NCBI GenBank assembly: GCA_035628645.1
Contig: DASPJL010000145.1
Location: 1-12,424, forward strand
Length of the DNA stretch: 12,424 nt
Source: DASPJL01 sp035628645
Lineage (GTDB): Bacteria > Bacteroidota > Bacteroidia > Cytophagales > Cyclobacteriaceae
Direction: 5' to 3'
A program made the position numbers and the translations under genes. Shown here piece after piece: positions 5,590-12,424 of the stretch (within the stretch, counting starts at the first letter, position 1; the number at the start of each line of letters is the position of its first letter). Below the pieces are notes generated by a model. That model did not search any database, was not told the origin of the DNA, and saw only the letters and a list, made by a program, of their open reading frames with translations.

Positions 5590-7947
5590 TTAAAAATCGA
5601 TTCGATAAGACAACACGGGAATTAAACCGGCATTGTAATAGTTTTTAATTTTATTCTCATCCTTGTCATAATACTGACCGGCAATATTTTCCCGGTTAAT
5701 TGCATTCTGAAGATCGAGAGAAAGCATATGACTGGTCCTCTTTCTGTTGATTTGATAGCTAACTCTTAAATCCGGTCTGAAATAATCCTTAGCCTTTTCC
5801 TCATAAGCCCTGGATTCATCTACCTTGGTTTCGTCTTCTTCCTGCGATTTCTCCAGATCAATTGCTGTATATCTTAATCCGCCCAAATAAACCAGGCGCG
5901 CATTTATCCCAAAAATGTTGTTCTTTCCATTTCTTCCAACTTTAAACTCTTTACCGATCAAGAAGTTGGAAGCATAATTTCCGTTAAACCTGGTATTTCT
6001 TTCAATGCCATCTCCTCCTGTATATTTAGATTGATAAAGAGAACCTGTAAGCATGAAGTAAAAACCATTGTTAAGAAAATGCTCAAAGGTAACCTCTACA
6101 CCATAGTTCTTGCCGGTCCCTTTGTTGGCCAGGGTATCTTCCGGAAAGGAATACTGTTCATTGATAATGGCGTAGTTGCTGTTTGGATTATTTACAATGG
6201 GAATATTGAACAGGTGCTGATAATATGTTTCCAGTTTTAAATGCAGGTTGTCACTCAACATTCTGTCATAACCTATCACAAAATGATGAGCTCTGGTAAA
6301 TCCCAGGTCTTTATTTGGCTGACTTTTTAAACCATTTACACCTTCTACTTCATATAAATAAGTGGTTATCAACTGAGACTGACTGTGGAGCCCATATCCA
6401 AGGCTAATTTTTTGGTTATCGGTTAAATCGTATTGAATCCCAACACGTGGTTCTACTACAGCACTGTTGTTCAGTCCAAGGAACATTCCATTTAATCCCG
6501 TATTTAAACTCAAGGATTCGGTCATCTTGTACTTCCATTGAGCATAGCCTTGAAGCAAAAGCATATTCCCGCTTCCATTGATATTCCTCACAAATTCGTC
6601 CGCATCATTTCTTCTGAATTCCGAGACCTTATAAGAAAGTTCGTTGGCAGAAATCCCTGTTCTCAGTGTATGCCTAGCGTTAAATTTATGGTTTAAAGTA
6701 GAAGCCAAAGAAAATTTACCCTGAGACATTTTGTTGTTATACTCTGGAATGGATTGATAACTATCATTAAGTGTATCGTATTGGTTTGTAAGTTGGTTTC
6801 CTGAAACGCCCAATACTGTTTTCAGATAGGTTCTGGAGCCAATAAAATAAGTATGCGTCAATCCTATAGCTGCCATGTCTGTGCCGTATTTGGAAGATAC
6901 CTTATTCTGGAAAGATTCCCATTTTGTAGAATCTTCAAGTGCATCCGATGTTTGATTGCTTTTTCCTCCTATCCCGAATAGTGAAATGGTATGCTTTTGT
7001 GAAAGGGGTACATTTATATTAAAAGACAGGTCCTGAAAGGTGGTGATGTAATCTCCGATAACATTTACGCCTAGGGCGCCCAACATCCCCAAAGTCGAGT
7101 ACCTGTAATTAATAAGATAAGAAGCCTTGCTTTTACTTGAGAACGGACCTTCTGCCGCCAGATCTATTCCCAAAACACCGATTCTTCCGGTAAACTCTCT
7201 TTTTTCATTGTTCCCTTTTCTTAAATGCAAATCGAAAACACCAGATAGGGCATTGCCATATTCAGCAGGAAATGCACTGGTCATAAAATCTGAATTGGCC
7301 AATAAATTACTGCTCAATACACTGATACCTCCTCCTGAGGAAGCCGCATTGGCAAAGTGATTAGGATTGGGAATATCCAAACCTTCTAGTCTCCATAGTA
7401 ACCCTGCCGGTGAGTTACCTCTGATGACAATTTCATTTGTTCCATCATCTGAAGATACCACACCTGCAAACGCAGAAACCATTCTTCCCGGGTCATTTAC
7501 ACTGGCAGCATATCTTTGTGTTTCATCCACAGAGAAAGTCCGCGCGCTAACGGTCGCCATATCGTTTATTGGGTTTTCTTTCTCAGTTTCCGGTCTGATA
7601 ACTACTTCCTCTCCCATAATTATCGATTCCACAATTTCAAGATTCAGAATGAGTTCTTTGCCGGAAGTCACAGAGATCTCATTCAGGATAATGTCTTCAT
7701 ATCCCAAAAAGGACACTTTAAAAGACTGTCGGCCTACCGGTACGTTTGAGAGACGGAACCTTCCATCTGTATCGGTGGTAGTTCCGTTGACAGGGTTACT
7801 ACCCAAAACCATTACAGTTGCTCCATACATCGGCGCTTTTGAATCTTTGTCGGTTACAGTACCCCGAACCGTTTGGGTAAGCGATTGAGCATTTGAAACC
7901 TGCAAGAGCGCAAAAAATGCTATGGCAAAATAAATTAGCTTGTTCAT
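5590..7947 (-). CDS. TonB-dependent outer-membrane receptor with carboxypeptidase-regulatory domain
   Basis: A 785-aa outer-membrane receptor that takes up a ligand using TonB energy. Signal peptide 1-20 ends SNA before Q21. A CarboxypepD_reg-like domain covers 25-110 (VRGTVTDKDSKAPMYGATVM, TDTDGRFRLSNVPVG). The plug lies about 130-250 and carries the conserved 'EIVIRGNSPAGLLWRLEGLDIPNPNHF' type of segment (172-198) and 'AFPAEYGNALSGVFDLHLRKG'. The barrel runs from about 255 to the last strand, which ends SYRIDF with the usual C-terminal Phe. At 785 aa it is shorter than SusC proteins (about 1000) and no SusD gene is adjacent, so it is not a standard SusCD pair. The ligand is unknown; iron chelates, peptides or cofactors are all possible. 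A terminator follows, and an ECF-like motif lies upstream at 8000-8028. Confidence 0.93.
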   Translation of the reverse strand: MNKLIYFAIAFFALLQVSNAQSLTQTVRGTVTDKDSKAPMYGATVMVLGSNPVNGTTTDTDGRFRLSNVPVGRQSFKVSFLGYEDIILNEISVTSGKELILNLEIVESIIMGEEVVIRPETEKENPINDMATVSARTFSVDETQRYAASVNDPGRMVSAFAGVVSSDDGTNEIVIRGNSPAGLLWRLEGLDIPNPNHFANAASSGGGISVLSSNLLANSDFMTSAFPAEYGNALSGVFDLHLRKGNNEKREFTGRIGVLGIDLAAEGPFSSKSKASYLINYRYSTLGMLGALGVNVIGDYITTFQDLSFNINVPLSQKHTISLFGIGGKSNQTSDALEDSTKWESFQNKVSSKYGTDMAAIGLTHTYFIGSRTYLKTVLGVSGNQLTNQYDTLNDSYQSIPEYNNKMSQGKFSLASTLNHKFNARHTLRTGISANELSYKVSEFRRNDADEFVRNINGSGNMLLLQGYAQWKYKMTESLSLNTGLNGMFLGLNNSAVVEPRVGIQYDLTDNQKISLGYGLHSQSQLITTYLYEVEGVNGLKSQPNKDLGFTRAHHFVIGYDRMLSDNLHLKLETYYQHLFNIPIVNNPNSNYAIINEQYSFPEDTLANKGTGKNYGVEVTFEHFLNNGFYFMLTGSLYQSKYTGGDGIERNTRFNGNYASNFLIGKEFKVGRNGKNNIFGINARLVYLGGLRYTAIDLEKSQEEDETKVDESRAYEEKAKDYFRPDLRVSYQINRKRTSHMLSLDLQNAINRENIAGQYYDKDENKIKNYYNAGLIPVLSYRIDF

Positions 7948-7999
7948 TCCTATTTTTATTTTTGAGTTGATTGTTGAATGTTTCTTATTTTCTGCCGGT

Positions 8000-8028
8000 A
8001 TGACTATTAAAAAATATTTTACCCCTAT
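8000..8028 (-). promoter_or_regulatory. ECF-like promoter motif of the TonB receptor gene
   Basis: On the minus strand, ATAGGGGTAAAA (8017-8028) is followed by 12 bases and GTCAT (8000-8004). The GTC lies 55 bases before the ATG at 7947. It is the twin of the motif at 5473-5501. The rest of the gap 7948-8211 is A/T-rich and shows no gene. Confidence 0.55.
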
Positions 8029-8211
8029 GTGTCACCCTGAATTTTTATAAATAAATTAAATATTCACATAACACATTGTCTGTTAGGGTGCATTTTTTAA
8101 GAAAAGCATATTTAAAATTTTGTAACCGCTCGGGATACCTATAAGGTGTTATCAGAAGGTTGATATAAGTTTAAGGAAACTGCTTATAGAAAAAAACAAA
8201 TAAGTTAATAG

Positions 8212-9927
8212 CTACAAAAACTTATTCTTCTTCAAAAAATCTTTCTTTGCTCCCTTTTCTATTTTCTGATACTCAGGATCAAACCATAGTTCATGTGGTG
8301 CATTTAGAATGGGATAAAATTCAACTTTGTTTCCTGTCTTTCTCATTTCCTCTACAAAATTTCTGGCAGTTTCAATTGGAACAGCCCTGTCGTTTGTGCC
8401 ATGAAAAATAAGCATAGGCGGCAATCCTTTCTTTATTTGATGAACTGGAGAAATTGCTATTTTCTCTTTTTTTTCCTTTAACAAATAATCAAACCAATTC
8501 CATCCGCTTAAGTCAAACACTGCCGAGTTTAATATCAACAAATCCGGTTTTGAACTCATGGATAGTTCTTCGCCAGGTTCGTCCAGCGTATCCAGCATAG
8601 CGGCGCATAAAACCAAGTGACCGCCGGCAGAATTTCCCGAAGCAACAATTTTATTAGGGTCTATATTCAGTTCATTTGCATTTGTTCTTAACCACCGGAA
8701 AAAAGACTTTGCATCCGAAATTTCTTCAAACGGCAACGCAGCATGTCTTCCGTATGTCCTGTATTCGACAGCTATATTGATAAATCCAAATTCAGATTGA
8801 CCAAAATGCCATTCGGGTTTGCCCTCACTCCAGCTTCCTCCATGGAAGTAAACCATTGCAGGCCGCTTTTCTCCTGCTTTCAGGTTAGAGGGTTTAAAAA
8901 TATGTGCATTCAGTGTAAAGCCATTTATATTCTTGTAGGTCTTTACAATATGATCTTTATTCTTTTCTAATGCTTTTGAATAAAGGTCATTGACCGCATC
9001 TTTATATTCTTTGTTTTTGGCTACTTCATTAAATCTCTGTATCATGTCTTCCAGGTTTTTCACCCCCTGATTATTGATATGCGAAACCAAATAATGGTAC
9101 AACCAAAAATCAAGGACTGCCTGGTCTTTAAATTCATCCTGAATAAAAACAAAGGCTGAATTAAGCCATTGATTGTCCATTTTCCTTAACGTCTCATTCC
9201 TTTGAAAATCTTGGCGTATTTTCCAGTCGAGCCACTCGTTGCCAAATCTCATATAATTCTTTACGCCCATCAGATTTTCATCATCGAGGTTAATGGCGTT
9301 TAAATAATCAATGGTTGACTTTGAAAGAACGGTATCTCTGCCGGTGAAAATAGAATGTTGCTGAAGGTAGGATAAAATTAGCCTGTCAAATCCAAAATTG
9401 ACTTCATTCTTTAAATCAAAAACAAAGGATTTGTTCAGTTCCTCCTTTCTGGCTTCAAAAGCATTAATGGGCCTTAAATAAAGCTGCTTTAAAGAATCTA
9501 TGGTTTTAATAAAACTTGTTTCGTCCTTGCTGAAAAGCTTAACCCAGTTATTATTGAAATAATTGTTTACATCCAGATCTGTATATTTTTGGCCGCTCAG
9601 TATATAATTGACCTTTGCTGAATTTCCTGTGAATTTCAAACTTCTGTCAAACTGCCTGGCATCAAAAGAAATTTCAAGGCTGTCTTTTGGCGCTAAGAAA
9701 ATGGAAATCTCATGAATATTGTATTTAACATCGAAATACGCCCTTTTAACAAGACGCATCGAATAAACAAATTCTCCTTTTTCCGAAAGAATCAATGAAG
9801 TATCACCTATTGCAATTGAATCGGAGCTGGGGTTTAAAATTTTTCCTGTAATAAGTGTTGGTAATCTATTTTGGCAATAACTTCCAAAACATAGCATTAC
9901 AAGGGAGAACAGTGGAAGTATTCTCAT
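8212..9927 (-). CDS. Exported alpha/beta hydrolase with TlpA-type N-terminal half
   Basis: A 571-aa secreted protein with two unlike halves. Start chosen at 9927 rather than the ATG at 9948: it gives a clean signal peptide (MRILPLFSLVMLCFGSYCQ) and makes a TAATG overlap with the upstream stop. About 25-115 resembles the DUF4369-like beta domain that opens Bacteroidota TlpA proteins (ITGKILNPSSDSIAI, then FLAPKDSLEISFDA and LKFTGNSAKVNYIL). A helical region follows to about 320. The thioredoxin domain expected next is replaced by an esterase/lipase-type alpha/beta hydrolase: oxyanion-hole HGGSW at 362-366, nucleophile elbow GNSAGG with Ser433, Asp513 in HGTNDRAVP and His545 in APHELW. The triad is complete, so it is likely an active periplasmic or cell-surface esterase, peptidase or deacylase; the substrate is unknown. 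Confidence 0.88.
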   Translation of the reverse strand: MRILPLFSLVMLCFGSYCQNRLPTLITGKILNPSSDSIAIGDTSLILSEKGEFVYSMRLVKRAYFDVKYNIHEISIFLAPKDSLEISFDARQFDRSLKFTGNSAKVNYILSGQKYTDLDVNNYFNNNWVKLFSKDETSFIKTIDSLKQLYLRPINAFEARKEELNKSFVFDLKNEVNFGFDRLILSYLQQHSIFTGRDTVLSKSTIDYLNAINLDDENLMGVKNYMRFGNEWLDWKIRQDFQRNETLRKMDNQWLNSAFVFIQDEFKDQAVLDFWLYHYLVSHINNQGVKNLEDMIQRFNEVAKNKEYKDAVNDLYSKALEKNKDHIVKTYKNINGFTLNAHIFKPSNLKAGEKRPAMVYFHGGSWSEGKPEWHFGQSEFGFINIAVEYRTYGRHAALPFEEISDAKSFFRWLRTNANELNIDPNKIVASGNSAGGHLVLCAAMLDTLDEPGEELSMSSKPDLLILNSAVFDLSGWNWFDYLLKEKKEKIAISPVHQIKKGLPPMLIFHGTNDRAVPIETARNFVEEMRKTGNKVEFYPILNAPHELWFDPEYQKIEKGAKKDFLKKNKFL

Positions 9928-10349
9928 TATAATCCTTTTATATCCCATTCGTCTTCAATATCATTAAGCTTATCAAATCCTTTTACCCAATCAATAAAAA
10001 GAATTCGAAATTCCTCAATTTCATTGCGGAGTAACTCTGTATATTTTTTATCACACAATTTTTCTTCCTTCAGCAAGCTGGTTTGAGCCTGCAATTCACG
10101 GGCGGCAAGTTTAATAAGCGTAGCGTTATCATAACGAATGCTATAAAGGTCGCCTGATTCCGCTCCTACAATTTTCACAGGAAGGACATAAGCATTGGCA
10201 AGCATTTGTTCCCCCATAAGCAACACATCCTTTTCTTTATCTATAACCTCAGAAAGCGTCTGAACTATTTTTAAAATTTCCTCCGCTTTTTTAAAGACGG
10301 GCAAAGAAAAATGTTTTTTAGAATCATTGTCATCATCTGGTTCATCCAT
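9927..10349 (-). CDS. Small helical protein, possibly S23/four-helix-bundle family
   Basis: A 140-aa cytoplasmic protein with an acidic start and end and no signal peptide. It is predicted to be almost all helical. The pattern echoes the four-helix-bundle family that includes 23S rRNA intervening-sequence proteins and Avd: 'LPVFKKAEEILKIVQTL' (16-32) resembles their first helix, 'MLANAYVLPVKIVGAES' (49-65) their 'aavSIPaNIAEG' turn, and 'LIKLAARELQAQTSLLKEEKL' (78-98) their 'f...a.gSl.Ele.ll..a..l' helix. This is recognition by eye and needs a profile search. It is not inside an rRNA gene, and no reverse transcriptase is nearby. Its stop overlaps the hydrolase start as TAATG, so the two are almost certainly co-translated. 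A terminator separates it from the gene upstream. Confidence 0.75.
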   Translation of the reverse strand: MDEPDDDNDSKKHFSLPVFKKAEEILKIVQTLSEVIDKEKDVLLMGEQMLANAYVLPVKIVGAESGDLYSIRYDNATLIKLAARELQAQTSLLKEEKLCDKKYTELLRNEIEEFRILFIDWVKGFDKLNDIEDEWDIKGL

Positions 10350-10390
10350 ATGAATATCGAGTTTTAAATATCTACCTTTTTACAAAACAA

Positions 10391-10427
10391 TGACATCCCT
10401 TTTATTTCAATCAAATTAGGGATGTCA
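10391..10427 (-). terminator. Terminator hairpin downstream of the DUF1080 gene
   Basis: TGACATCCCT (10391-10400) pairs with AGGGATGTCA (10418-10427) across a 17-base loop. On the minus strand TTGTTTTG follows the stem. It begins about 30 bases after the DUF1080 stop codon and separates that gene from the two-gene unit at 8212-10349. Confidence 0.7.
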
Positions 10428-10458
10428 TCGTTAACATGTTTACTATCCAATTTGGAAA

Positions 10459-11205
10459 TTACAATTCTCTGACCCAGATATTCCTAAAACTTACAGGATT
10501 ACCGTGGTCTTGTAGAATTAACGGACCATTTCCATGAGCATAGTATTTTGGCAAGGCATCGTATTCGGTTTTTCCCTTGATCTCTGTATTATTCTGAATA
10601 AGAACATTATTATGAAGGACGGTTATTCTGGCAGGACTTTCTAATGTGCCATCCTCTTTAAATCTTGGAGCGGTGAAAATAACATCATACGTTTGCCATT
10701 CGCCTGGTTTCCTGCACGCATTGACCAACGGAGGATGTTGTTTATAAATACTTCCCGCTTGTCCATTTACATACGTTTTGCTATTATAAGAATCCAACAC
10801 CTGTAGTTCATACATTCCCTGCAAAAAAATACCACTGTTGCCTCTGCCTTGTCCTTCACTTACCACCTCTTCAGGGGATCGCCATTCAATATGAAGTTGA
10901 ATATCTCCAAAAGTTCTCTTTGAAGTAATTTCGCCGGTGCCTTTTTGCACTGTCATTGCTCCATCTTTAACCAGCCATTCTGCCTCGCCGTCTTTTCCCT
11001 TCCATTCCGAAAGATCTTTTCCATCAAAAAGAACTATCGCATCGGATGGTGGCTTTGTTCCTTCACCGGGAGTAACTACAGGTCTAACGGGTTCCCAAAC
11101 TTCTGTTGATTCAGGGGATACTTTCTGAGCATTTATATCATAAGACATAACAAGTACAGTCATTACAAGAAGTAATACGGCTTTGGTGTTTTTAAGTAAA
11201 TTCAT
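10459..11205 (-). CDS. Secreted 3-keto-disaccharide hydrolase-type (DUF1080) protein
   Basis: A 248-aa exported protein of the family formerly called DUF1080, a concanavalin-like beta-sandwich for which 3-keto-glycoside hydrolysis has been reported. Start chosen at 11205: it gives a normal signal peptide (1-26, ending YDINA before Q27). An upstream TTG at 11259 would add 18 residues and spoil it. Family hallmarks: 'AIVLFDGKDLSEWKG' (56-70), 'EWLVKDGAMTVQKGTGEITSK' (76-96), 'RGNSGIFLQGMYELQVLDSY' (121-140), 'RKPGEWQTYDVIFTAPRF' (165-182) and the closing 'GPLILQDHGNPVSFRNIWVREL' (227-248). The domain is complete. It follows a GH9 gene in the same direction but across a terminator, so it may serve the same polysaccharide-use context without sharing the transcript. 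Confidence 0.92.
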   Translation of the reverse strand: MNLLKNTKAVLLLVMTVLVMSYDINAQKVSPESTEVWEPVRPVVTPGEGTKPPSDAIVLFDGKDLSEWKGKDGEAEWLVKDGAMTVQKGTGEITSKRTFGDIQLHIEWRSPEEVVSEGQGRGNSGIFLQGMYELQVLDSYNSKTYVNGQAGSIYKQHPPLVNACRKPGEWQTYDVIFTAPRFKEDGTLESPARITVLHNNVLIQNNTEIKGKTEYDALPKYYAHGNGPLILQDHGNPVSFRNIWVREL

Positions 11206-11524
11206 AAATGATTTGATTGACGTTTTAAATTTCAAGTTTATAATTTTTCCTAAGTCCAATGTGGATTTTCTTTAAAATAAGGAAGAAATTCATTAGCATA
11301 TAAATTTTTAAAGCAACAATTTACCCTTTCTGCTCTAAGAATTACTCCTATTGATTGGTGATTAATTTTTTTTAAAATATTTAAATAAAGTTGTAGCGCT
11401 TTTCTTTCTTGTATCGAATAGGCTAATGCAGAAGACTCTAAGATATTATATAATAAGTAATCTCTTACTCATAATTAAAACAAAGAAACCGGTCCCTTTA
11501 CGATCGGTTTCTTTATTTTAATCA
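11206..11524. other. 319-base spacer, A/T-rich, no gene
   Basis: Besides the GH9 terminator at 11482-11514, this spacer is A/T-rich with stops in all frames and no family similarity. It presumably holds the promoter of the DUF1080 gene. Possible boxes (TTG near 11253-11255 and TAAACTTG near 11229-11236 on the minus strand) have a spacer of only about 16 bases, shorter than the usual 19, so no promoter is called. Confidence 0.5.
11482..11514 (-). terminator. Terminator hairpin downstream of the GH9 gene
   Basis: AAAGAAACCG (11482-11491) pairs with CGGTTTCTTT (11505-11514). The stem extends inward by three more pairs, including one G-T, around a 7-base loop. It begins 10 bases after the GH9 stop codon, with A/T-rich flanks, and can work on either strand. 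Confidence 0.8.
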
Positions 11525-12424
11525 CTATTGTTTATCAACTCGCTTAGATTTTATTTGGCCTTGCATCACTTCAAGCGCTCCAGCAAGGTATACAAATGGC
11601 GCATTCCAGTTGATAGCAATTTCATTGGAAGCATAAGAACAATATTCATCTACATAGGATTCGGACGGTAAAGAATGCGGATAACTGCAACCATCTTGTT
11701 TTCCTGAATTCGGGCCGCCAACCAAAAGTCCGGGTACTGGTTCCTTCACCTCATCAGCCTCGGAAGGACGGTGATGAGGGTGTTTTGGGCTTTTGTCGCC
11801 AAAACCAGTTACAAAGGAATATCCGGTAGCATTCCTTCCAAGAAGATAATCCAGGTTAGCCAAAGCGTAATTTAAATATTTCGCTTCTGATTTGATTAAA
11901 TAAGCCTGAATTAAAGCTATACCCTGGTTGGCAGCTACGGCATTACTTCCCCATATAAAATCCTTTTCAGATTTCCCCATTACCGTTGCATAAGGATTAT
12001 CAGAAACTCCATTAATCAGTTTATTGGAAAAGCTTAATACCAAATATTCAATTTTATCCAGTTCCTTTTTTGACGCTTCAGGAAGTTCTTTCCTGTTTCT
12101 TAAAAGAGAATAATATCCTAAAGCCTCTACATTACTCCAGGAGGGCAGAGACATATTCTTATCCATTTCTGACTTTATAGTTGTTAAATAAACATCCTCT
12201 TTTGTGGTAGCATAAAGTTCTGCAGCAGCCCAAAAAAGCTCATCTTTTACATTATTATCGCCATAAGTACCGGTGGTGATATCAGGATCGAAGTTTTTAT
12301 TAATTAAATCCTGATCATAAATAAGGTTAGGATTTTTCTTTGCCCATGCCCAGGCTCTTTTTGATGCGATCAAACAAGAATCTGCCAGTCCGGGAAATTC
12401 CTTTGAAAAAGTCTTAAATATTCT
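11525..12424 (-). CDS. GH9 cellulase/endoglucanase, C-terminal part, cut by window edge
   Basis: The frame is open to the window edge, so this is the last 299 residues of a longer protein; the start is not visible. Both GH9 signatures are exact. Signature 1 is 'SFVTGFGDKSPKHPHHR' (11768-11818). Signature 2 is 'YVDEYCSYASNEIAINWNA' (11600-11656), with the catalytic acid Glu encoded at 11621-11623 and a conserved Asp before it. The preceding helices ('WGSNAVAANQGIALIQAYLI', 'YLNYALANLDYLLGRNATG') match the (alpha/alpha)6 barrel. These enzymes cut beta-1,4-glucan, usually at the cell surface or outside. The catalytic domain ends near the C-terminus, and there is no carbohydrate-binding module or type IX sorting domain after it. 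A terminator follows. Exact substrate (cellulose, mixed-linkage glucan or glucomannan) is not known. Confidence 0.93.
   Translation of the reverse strand, partial: RIFKTFSKEFPGLADSCLIASKRAWAWAKKNPNLIYDQDLINKNFDPDITTGTYGDNNVKDELFWAAAELYATTKEDVYLTTIKSEMDKNMSLPSWSNVEALGYYSLLRNRKELPEASKKELDKIEYLVLSFSNKLINGVSDNPYATVMGKSEKDFIWGSNAVAANQGIALIQAYLIKSEAKYLNYALANLDYLLGRNATGYSFVTGFGDKSPKHPHHRPSEADEVKEPVPGLLVGGPNSGKQDGCSYPHSLPSESYVDEYCSYASNEIAINWNAPFVYLAGALEVMQGQIKSKRVDKQ

Noticed and set aside
7004..7020. AGGGGTACAT block inside the TonB receptor gene
   Set aside because: Inside a coding region, on the opposite strand to the gene, and without the GTC box at the right distance.
6031..7888. Open frames on the plus strand across the TonB receptor gene
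   Set aside because: Antisense shadows of a clear receptor gene; the translations show no family features.
8198..8226. AAATAAGTT / AACTTATT stem at the end of the hydrolase gene
   Set aside because: Only 8 A/T-rich pairs, one arm lies inside the coding region, and there is no clear T run after it; not called as a terminator.
9928..9948. Upstream ATG for the hydrolase, adding MGYKRII
   Set aside because: It would lengthen and charge the signal peptide and overlap the upstream gene by 22 bases. The ATG at 9927 gives a clean signal peptide and a TAATG coupling.
11206..11259. TTG start for the DUF1080 protein
   Set aside because: It would add 18 charged and mixed residues ahead of a normal signal peptide. 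The ATG at 11205 is better.

Overview
The window reads as chromosomal DNA of a Bacteroidota bacterium, probably in the Cytophagales/Flavobacteriia part of the phylum. This is inferred from family content and style, not from a search. The support is a TonB-dependent receptor with an N-terminal carboxypeptidase-regulatory domain, a GIN-domain (DUF2807) lipoprotein, a TlpA-type N-terminal domain, A-rich leaders without clear Shine-Dalgarno sites, and palindromic intergenic repeats of a kind I recall from Bacteroidota genomes.

Left part, plus strand (1-2552): a short leader with two copies of a small palindromic repeat is followed by a MacB/FtsX-type ABC permease and a MacA/HlyD-type periplasmic adaptor. 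Together they form part of a tripartite efflux system. The ATPase is not in the window and probably lies just upstream.

Middle, minus strand (2643-5438): a small VOC-fold (glyoxalase-like) protein; a multi-palindrome repeat that has truncated the start of a DNA methyltransferase gene; an exported protein with a carboxypeptidase-regulatory domain and a TonB C-terminal domain but no membrane anchor; a stretch of about 630 bases with no supportable gene; and a GIN-domain lipoprotein.

Right part, minus strand (5590-12424): a TonB-dependent outer-membrane receptor; a two-gene unit in which a small four-helix-bundle-like protein is joined by a TAATG stop/start overlap to an exported alpha/beta hydrolase with an unusual TlpA-type N-terminal half; a secreted 3-keto-disaccharide hydrolase-type (DUF1080) protein; and the C-terminal 299 residues of a GH9 cellulase with both family signatures intact, cut by the window edge. 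The last two suggest processing of plant or beta-glucan polysaccharide.

The two most notable observations are these. (1) The receptor and the GIN lipoprotein, although separated by a terminator, each have the same upstream motif, ATAGGGGTAAAA then 12 nt then GTC. It looks like an ECF-sigma-type promoter and would make the two genes one regulon. (2) The hydrolase carries a TlpA-like N-terminal half joined to a serine-hydrolase domain where thioredoxin normally sits, and it is translationally coupled to the small helical protein. Most intergenic gaps on the minus strand carry a recognisable terminator hairpin. No tRNA, rRNA, CRISPR array, insertion sequence or phage gene was seen.
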